Source: Calditrichales bacterium MX18-03
GTDB taxonomy: Bacteria; Bacillota; Clostridia; Lutisporales; Lutisporaceae
Assembly (NCBI GenBank): GCA_021083345.1
Contig: JAJGRE010000002.1
Location: 62,001 to 126,000 of the forward strand
Length of the DNA: 64,000 nt
Direction: 5' to 3'
The number at the start of each line of letters is the position of its first letter. Within the stretch, counting starts at the first letter, position 1. The translations under genes and the position numbers were made by a program. Under the pieces are notes generated by a model. That model saw only the letters and a program-made list of their open reading frames with translations. It did no database searches and was not told the DNA's origin. Below are positions 58,996 to 64,000 of the stretch, one piece after another.

Positions 58996-60132
58996 CTATC
59001 CCTCCTCGTTAATTTGTATCGGTACACTTACAAATACTCGTGTTCCCTTACCCGGCGTCGTATTCAAATCAAAACGACCGTTCAAAAGCTCCACGCGTTC
59101 CTTCATGCTCAGAAGTCCGTACCCCCCGTCTTCTGTCACTTTAACCGCTTCTTTATCAAAGCCTTTGCCGTCATCACTGATCAGAATATTGACAAAGTCC
59201 TTTTTGAATTCAATGCGAAGCCCGGCATTTTTTGCACCGGAATGCTTCTTGATATTATTGAATGCCTCCTGAATAATGCGAAAGGCCGCAAGCTCAATAA
59301 CGGACTTTAGTGCCACTGCTTCTCCGAAAACGTCAAAGTCAACGAAAATACCCGTTTCCTCTGCGTAGTTGGAAATATAACGCTGTACTGTCGGTACCAA
59401 ACCCAAATCATCGAGAGACATCGGCCTGAGATCATATATGATTTTCCGGACGTCTCCCAGGCTGGATCTAAGAACTTGCTTCAGATTGTTCAGCTCGTCC
59501 TTGACCTTCTCCTTATCTATATCCACCAGCTTTTCACAAAGCTCTGCCTTGATGACCAAATTGGCCATCAACTGGGCAGGACCGTCGTGAATTTCCCTTG
59601 CAACTCTTTTTCTTTCCTCTTCCTGAGCTTTGATGATCCTGATTCCCAGAAACTGCTTCTGCTTGATATCTTCCAGCTGCATCGTCAGGTCCTGCAGGCT
59701 TCCGCTCAGATAGCCCATTGCCACTCCAACCTTTGAAACCAGGGATTCTGCTTTGGCCACGGTTTCCCTTACCATGCGCAGACGGCGCTCCAGCTCGCTC
59801 CTTCTTTGAATCAGCTGCTGTTCCTCTGCTTTCTTGGTAACCAGGCTGATCTGGAGATCCTTGGCTTTTTCATAGGCCTTTTTAATGTCTGATTCGGTAT
59901 ACTCCTTGATGTTCTTGCTGACGATCATTAACCGGTAACGGCTGTCTTTCTCCAGCTTTTCGAGCATATCCACCTGCTTGATGACTTCTGCCGTTTGATT
60001 GCGGATCATGTTCAGCTCTTCCTCAATGGTCTTGCATTCAGTTCTGGAGCTCTCAGCAATGCTGAAAATCTCTTCCCTGCTCTTGTCAATGACTTCAATG
60101 GTGCTCTGAATGATTTCATTTAGCCTATCGAT
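58996..60132 (-). CDS. DegS-type cytosolic sensor histidine kinase
   Basis: About 378-391 residues. The N-terminal half (to about 175) is a long coiled coil like DegS, with no transmembrane helix. EEERKRVAREIHDGPAQLMA carries the HisKA_3 phospho-acceptor His; AFRIIQEAFNNIKKHSGA and DDGKGFD form the ATP-binding domain. The start is unclear: GGAGGGG lies 7 bases before an in-frame ATC (complement of 60130-60132), the point where homologues begin, while the nearest ATG (complement of 60169-60171) has a weak site. It pairs with the adjacent DegU-like regulator. Confidence 0.88.
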   Translation of the reverse strand: MDRLNEIIQSTIEVIDKSREEIFSIAESSRTECKTIEEELNMIRNQTAEVIKQVDMLEKLEKDSRYRLMIVSKNIKEYTESDIKKAYEKAKDLQISLVTKKAEEQQLIQRRSELERRLRMVRETVAKAESLVSKVGVAMGYLSGSLQDLTMQLEDIKQKQFLGIRIIKAQEEERKRVAREIHDGPAQLMANLVIKAELCEKLVDIDKEKVKDELNNLKQVLRSSLGDVRKIIYDLRPMSLDDLGLVPTVQRYISNYAEETGIFVDFDVFGEAVALKSVIELAAFRIIQEAFNNIKKHSGAKNAGLRIEFKKDFVNILISDDGKGFDKEAVKVTEDGGYGLLSMKERVELLNGRFDLNTTPGKGTRVFVSVPIQINEEG

Positions 60133-60277
60133 ACTAACACCCCTCCGTCGTCGGTACAGCAATGTAGGCATGACTCGCTCGTATTACCTCTATTATACTA
60201 TCTATGTTGAAAAAGCGCAAATTTCCTTGAAAAATGCTGTTTTTCCTTCCCAGTTATATACTTCCGGAATACATATA

Positions 60278-60310
60278 AGGCAACAGACTGTCTTATACAG
60301 CCTGTTGCCT
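60278..60310 (-). terminator. Terminator after cheW
   Basis: Stem AGGCAACAG/CTGTTGCCT with a 15-base loop, about 31 bases past the cheW stop on the minus strand. Confidence 0.6.
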
Positions 60311-60340
60311 GCCATCTGCGCATAATTGAAACGGTGTCGG

Positions 60341-60790
60341 TTATATCGCTTCCAGCTGCCGGTGCTCTTGCTCATTGAGAAGATATGACAAATCCAGAAT
60401 GATCAAAAGCCTGCTTCCCTGCTTTCCGATTCCTGTAATATACTTTCGTTCCGCACCTGCTATGATTGCCGGTGTATCTTCGATGTCCCCGGTGTCAATG
60501 GTCAATACTTCCGAAGCGTCATCCACGATAAAGGCAACCTGCTTGGTGCCGAAATTGATTACGACATTTCTTGTATTCTCCGTGATGCCGCCTCCGGAAA
60601 TATTGAACCGCTTCTTCAGGCTGATAACGGGAATGACGGTGCCTCTGAGATTGATGATCCCTTCAATGAAATCCGGAACATTGGGTACCTTCACCGGCGC
60701 TTCATAGGGACCAATCTCCTGTACATTCATGATATTGACGCCATATTCTTCATTGCCAAGCTTAAAAACCACCAATTGTATTTCGGCCAT
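60341..60790 (-). CDS. cheW: CheW chemotaxis coupling protein
   Basis: A 149-residue protein from MAEIQLVVFKLGNEEYGVNI, behind AAAGGAGGAAACGTC; an upstream in-frame ATG is not supported. CheW links chemoreceptors to the kinase CheA. VPNVPDFIEGIINLRGTVIP is the signature, and TKQVAFIVDDASEVLTI is the second subdomain. No other che genes lie nearby. It could couple the H-NOX receptor at 28852, but this is inferred. Confidence 0.94.
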   Translation of the reverse strand: MAEIQLVVFKLGNEEYGVNIMNVQEIGPYEAPVKVPNVPDFIEGIINLRGTVIPVISLKKRFNISGGGITENTRNVVINFGTKQVAFIVDDASEVLTIDTGDIEDTPAIIAGAERKYITGIGKQGSRLLIILDLSYLLNEQEHRQLEAI

Positions 60791-60913
60791 GACGTTTCCT
60801 CCTTTGTATTCGTTTCGACGGTCACGAAGCATATTGTTTAAGTTGTTCCGAGGGCTTGTCTCCATTATACCACTAATAGGTATTTTGTGAATATTAATAA
60901 TTTTCTACCAGTA

Positions 60914-60954
60914 CTCTGTAACACCGAATAATGCAAGGTTTAAGTGTTACAGAG
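60914..60954 (-). terminator. Hairpin after the UPF0291 gene
   Basis: Perfect 11-bp stem CTCTGTAACAC/GTGTTACAGAG with a 19-base loop; U-tract absent. Confidence 0.45.
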
Positions 60955-60956
60955 TG

Positions 60957-61199
60957 TTAATGTTTTTTGCAGCCGCACTTGCACTGGACATCATGGCTAT
61001 GTCCGCATCCGCAGTCAGGCTTCTTTTGGTCCTCCACAAACTCGATGCATTCCAACTGCTGTCTGACTTGTCCCTTGATGAAGGCCACATATTCCGAGCG
61101 CAGCTTCTGCTGCTCCTCCCGTTCCGAATCCGTCAGACCTTCCAATTTTGATTTTTTGGCAAGGTGATTGATCCGATCGATCATTTCTTTTGTTATCAT
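60957..61199 (-). CDS. UPF0291/DUF896 (YnzC-like) protein with a Cys/His-rich tail
   Basis: Eighty residues behind GAGGAGCGGATAGCAT. Residues 1-58 are the DUF896 helical hairpin: MITKEMIDRINHLAKKSKLE, GLTDSEREEQQKLRSEYVAF, IKGQVRQQLE. The last 20 residues, ending DCGCGHSHDVQCKCGCKKH, hold five Cys and three His. Standard family members are about 65-77 residues and lack such a cluster. The tail suggests Zn or Cu binding. It is transcribed after hutH with a 43-base gap. Confidence 0.88.
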   Translation of the reverse strand: MITKEMIDRINHLAKKSKLEGLTDSEREEQQKLRSEYVAFIKGQVRQQLECIEFVEDQKKPDCGCGHSHDVQCKCGCKKH

Positions 61200-61242
61200 A
61201 TGCTATCCGCTCCTCTGCACGGCTGCTTCAACGGGAACACAT

Positions 61243-62784
61243 TTATTCCAGCGTCCCGATCGCTTCTTCTACTGTATTGACCAACACTTCATTTTTTATC
61301 ATGACATCAAGCTTATTCATTTCAATATACATGATCCGGTCTTCATCCACAGGTGCCACTTCTTTTCGGATGGCTGCATAGGCTTCTGCCGTTCCCCTGC
61401 CCAGCTTTGCGCTGCCGCGGAAGCTGATGGCCTGAGCAGCTGCGAAGGCTTCGATTCCCAATACTTTCTGTACATTGTCCAGAATGACCCTGGCTTTCCT
61501 TGCTGCAGTGGTTCCCATGCTGACATGGTCTTCCTGGTTGGCCGAGGAAGGAATGGAATCGACACTGGCCGGATGTGCCAGCACCTTGTTTTCCGACACG
61601 ATGGAAGCCGCAGAATACTGCGTGATCATGAAGCCGGAGTTGAGACCGCCCTTCTTGGTCAGGAATGCAGGCAGGTCGTTGAGCTGTGGATTAACCAGTC
61701 TTTCCAGCCTTCTTTCCGATACATTTGCCAATTCTGAAACGGCAATACCCAGGAAGTCCATAGCCAAAGCGATGGGCTGCCCATGGAAATTTCCTCCTGA
61801 AATGACTTCTCCTGCTTCCGGGAATATCAGCGGGTTGTCAGTGGCGGCATTCAGCTCGATGGATACCTTTTCCTTGACGTATTGGATGGCATCCCGGCTG
61901 GCGCCGTGAATCTGCGGCGTGCATCTCAGTGTATATGCATCTTGAACCCGTATCTGGCCTTGTACCGTCGTCAGTCCGCTTTCTTCCGCAATCCTCAGTA
62001 CATTTCTGGCAGTAACCATCTGCCCTTTATGGCCTCTTACCTGATGAACCTTCTCATCGAAAGCATTTGTAATACCCTTTAATGCTTCAAGGGTCATCGT
62101 AAAGACGATATCGGCATTTTTCAACAGGTTTTCCGCATCATACACGGCCAATGCGCCGATAGCGGTCATGACTTGCGTTCCGTTGATCAGAGCCAGGCCT
62201 TCCTTGGAGGTCAGCTCCACTACCGGGATTCCTGCCTTCTCCATGGCTTCTTTTCCTGTCATCCGCACGCCCTTGTAGATGGCTTCCCCTTCACCCAGCA
62301 TAACAAGGACCATATGGGCAAGAGGCGACAAATCGCCGCTGGCGCCTAATGAGCCTTTTTCCGGTATGATGGGATGGACGCCCTTATTGAGCATATCGAT
62401 CAATGTATTGACCGTTTCCAGTCGTATGCCGGAAAAGCCCTTCGATAAAGCGTTGGCTCTCAGAAACATAATCGCTCTGACTGTTTCCTCCGAAAGCGGC
62501 TCTCCAAGAGAGCAGGCATGACTGACAATCAGATTTCTTTGCAGCGCCTTGGTATCCTCCTTGGAGATATACACGTCGCTGAATTTCCCGAAACCCGTCG
62601 TTATACCATATACAACCTCTTCCCTGTCAACCAGTCCGTCGACAAACGCCCTTGCAGCCTTGATCTTTGCCACTGCCTGCTCGGAAAGCTGTACCTGCTG
62701 ATGTCTTCTGGAAACATTTACCACATCTAGAATCGTGAGATGCTCGCCGTCAATAACCAGCCTCTCCGTTTGAATATGCGCCAT
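61243..62784 (-). CDS. hutH: Histidine ammonia-lyase
   Basis: A 513-residue enzyme behind AAGGAGTGGTATTTTCAA. It converts histidine to urocanate, the first step of degradation. GSLGASGDLSPLAH contains the Ala-Ser-Gly that cyclises to the MIO cofactor. YGITTGFGKFSDVYI, the catalytic Tyr region, and ATDNPLIFPEAGEVISGGNF are conserved. Length is standard. No other hut genes are in the window; the next gene on the strand is the UPF0291 protein. Confidence 0.96.
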   Translation of the reverse strand: MAHIQTERLVIDGEHLTILDVVNVSRRHQQVQLSEQAVAKIKAARAFVDGLVDREEVVYGITTGFGKFSDVYISKEDTKALQRNLIVSHACSLGEPLSEETVRAIMFLRANALSKGFSGIRLETVNTLIDMLNKGVHPIIPEKGSLGASGDLSPLAHMVLVMLGEGEAIYKGVRMTGKEAMEKAGIPVVELTSKEGLALINGTQVMTAIGALAVYDAENLLKNADIVFTMTLEALKGITNAFDEKVHQVRGHKGQMVTARNVLRIAEESGLTTVQGQIRVQDAYTLRCTPQIHGASRDAIQYVKEKVSIELNAATDNPLIFPEAGEVISGGNFHGQPIALAMDFLGIAVSELANVSERRLERLVNPQLNDLPAFLTKKGGLNSGFMITQYSAASIVSENKVLAHPASVDSIPSSANQEDHVSMGTTAARKARVILDNVQKVLGIEAFAAAQAISFRGSAKLGRGTAEAYAAIRKEVAPVDEDRIMYIEMNKLDVMIKNEVLVNTVEEAIGTLE

Positions 62785-62925
62785 TTGAAAATACCACTCC
62801 TTATTCTTTTATACGCTTCAAGCCCGTATTCCTTCGTATGCATGCATACGACAAGGTCTTGTTCTTATCAAGTCTATTCTACCAAAGTTTTTCAGCGGCG
62901 TAAACCATCCTTCTTAAAAGTCAAC

Positions 62926-62952
62926 AAGGCTTCCAAAAAAAATGGAAGCCTT
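62926..62952 (-). terminator. Terminator of the amidohydrolase gene
   Basis: Stem AAGGCTTCC/GGAAGCCTT with an A-rich loop; a T-rich stretch lies inside the loop on the minus strand. Confidence 0.6.
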
Positions 62953-62974
62953 TAAAGCCATATCGCCTGCCGGA

Positions 62975-64000
62975 TTACCTATTTCCTGCAAAAAGAAACC
63001 GCTCCGGATTGTTGTATACAAAATCATGCTTTTCGTCGTGGGTGAAGCTGGGCGATTGAAGGAACAAATCTATATAACCGCTGTAGGAGTCGATATAGAG
63101 CAGGTTGATCATAAAATCCGACCCGAACAAAATCCTGCCCATCAGCTTTTCCTTCTGCTGATCTGAATATTTTTCCAACATGGCTTTCAGCGACGCATAA
63201 AAAGCTTCGCTGAAGCCGCAGCAGGAAAAATCGGTATAGACCTCGTCATATTTTAGAACCAGCTCAAAAATCTGACGGGCCCATTGATCCCGGGTCAGTA
63301 CCTTCCAGAACTTGCTGCTCTTGCCCATGTGGGCAAAATTGACTCTAAGCTGCGGATACTTTTCCAGCACTTTTTTCCATCGCTTCGGATTGGTCCGCAG
63401 CTCTGCATCCCTGGCCTTTCCGACAACAAAACCACCGTCGCTGCAGTGGACTGTAACCGGAATCCGGTGTCTCTGGCAGTATCCGTACAGATAATCCACT
63501 TTATCCAGTTCCGCCTTGCTGTCTTCCGGCCATGGGTCAAAGCCAAGAGGGGGATACAGTTTGACACCTGAAAAAAAGTTGCTGCCCATTGTCTCAATGT
63601 TGCCGTCAAATCCTGTCAATCTGTCATAATTTCGCCTGAGCCTCTCGTAGGTCCCGTTGTAGTCGGAGAAATATTTATCCAGCATGGTACGGATCTGGTC
63701 CAAGGAGTAGTTCTGCGTGTTGATTGCCAGGAAGGGATAAATCTCCAAAAGCTTATCCGGGCTTTCCTTCAGGTATTTCCTGATACCGTTGAACAGGTCG
63801 GTTACCTGCTCCACAATCGGTTTTTGCACCGGCTTTCCGTAAAAGATCCCCGGATCCTTCATATCCTTGTAGCCGAAATCCATCATCAGCGGCGTCAGGA
63901 CGATTTTTTCATACAGCCTGCCGCCGACCTTCAGTCCTTTTCCTGCTGTATCCGACCGCCATGCACCGGAATGGTTCTTTAAATCCGCCTCCATCAGAAG
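62975..64000 (-). CDS. Amidohydrolase (metal-dependent TIM-barrel) family protein, 5' end off window
   Basis: At least 339 residues; the frame is open to the right edge, so the N-terminus is probably missing. NFFSGVKLYPPLGFDPWPED, RIPVTVHCSDGGFV, LRVNFAHMGKSSKFW and GRILFGSDFMIN outline the beta strands with metal-binding Lys/His/Asp of the amidohydrolase-2 type. Such enzymes act as decarboxylases or hydrolases. The C-terminus YNNPERFLF is a classic family end. Substrate unknown. Confidence 0.75.
   Translation of the reverse strand, partial: LLMEADLKNHSGAWRSDTAGKGLKVGGRLYEKIVLTPLMMDFGYKDMKDPGIFYGKPVQKPIVEQVTDLFNGIRKYLKESPDKLLEIYPFLAINTQNYSLDQIRTMLDKYFSDYNGTYERLRRNYDRLTGFDGNIETMGSNFFSGVKLYPPLGFDPWPEDSKAELDKVDYLYGYCQRHRIPVTVHCSDGGFVVGKARDAELRTNPKRWKKVLEKYPQLRVNFAHMGKSSKFWKVLTRDQWARQIFELVLKYDEVYTDFSCCGFSEAFYASLKAMLEKYSDQQKEKLMGRILFGSDFMINLLYIDSYSGYIDLFLQSPSFTHDEKHDFVYNNPERFLFAGNR

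Noticed and set aside
1-64000. CRISPR arrays, insertion sequences, integrases or prophage genes
   Set aside because: No regularly spaced repeats, transposase, integrase or phage structural motifs were seen on either strand.

Overview
The window reads as chromosomal DNA of a spore-forming, motile, anaerobic member of the Clostridia. The evidence is Firmicute-style AGGAGG ribosome binding sites, frequent GTG and TTG starts, an H-type small acid-soluble spore protein behind a sigma-G-like promoter, agr-type peptide quorum sensing, ECF sigma/anti-sigma and DegS/DegU-like regulators, a TPP riboswitch and a FapR-like operator. Cyanophycin synthetase plus cyanophycinase, the GH18/SLH protein and the copper-amine-oxidase-N stalk proteins fit a free-living clostridium. 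A species name is not supported. I see no rRNA, CRISPR array, insertion sequence or prophage; three tRNA genes are present.

Layout. 1-9.8 kb: a nucleoside phosphorylase fragment, lipoproteins, thiamine ECF component ThiT under a TPP riboswitch, an Lrp/AsnC regulator with a DMT exporter, a small membrane protein with tRNA-Thr, a decayed FAD oxidoreductase, and an SLH/GH18 wall protein. 10-18.3 kb: DegV, homoserine dehydrogenase overlapping an NhaC-type transporter, a FabK-like reductase with a FapR-box promoter, and a YjjI/YjjW glycyl-radical enzyme pair. 18.4-22.5 kb: cyanophycin operon (cphB, cphA, one small gene) and sspH. 22.6-25.6 kb: an agr locus with agrBD convergent to agrAC. 25.7-35.5 kb: threonine aldolase, a nucleoid-associated protein, an H-NOX chemoreceptor, and a B12/siderophore-type ABC operon headed by an iron alcohol dehydrogenase. 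35.5-46.7 kb: two Leu tRNAs, a peptide-binding protein, a lytic transglycosylase, coaE, polA, an ECF sigma factor with a DUF4349 anti-sigma factor, an L,D-transpeptidase and a YdjM-like protein. 46.9-53.7 kb: a four-domain sulfur-transfer flavoprotein, a CNNM/CBS protein, then eight small same-strand genes, at least three of them close paralogs coding for Cys-rich two-helix membrane peptides. 53.9-64 kb: flavin reductase, TPR protein, AlbA_2/Schlafen-like regulator, micro-genes, DegS/DegU-like system, CheW, a UPF0291 protein with a metal-ligand-like tail, HutH and an amidohydrolase that runs off the end.

How it fits together. Sensing is a strong theme: agr quorum sensing, an H-NOX gas-sensing chemoreceptor with CheW elsewhere, a DegS/DegU-like pair and an ECF envelope-stress pair. 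Envelope and spore functions recur: GH18/SLH, transglycosylase, L,D-transpeptidase, SASP and the small hydrophobic peptide cluster. Nitrogen storage and amino-acid use appear as cyanophycin metabolism, HutH, threonine aldolase and homoserine dehydrogenase. The best candidates for undescribed biology are the 51.1-53.7 kb small-peptide cluster, the serine-type AgrD with a putative LytTR operator, and the micro-gene region at 57.8-58.2 kb.
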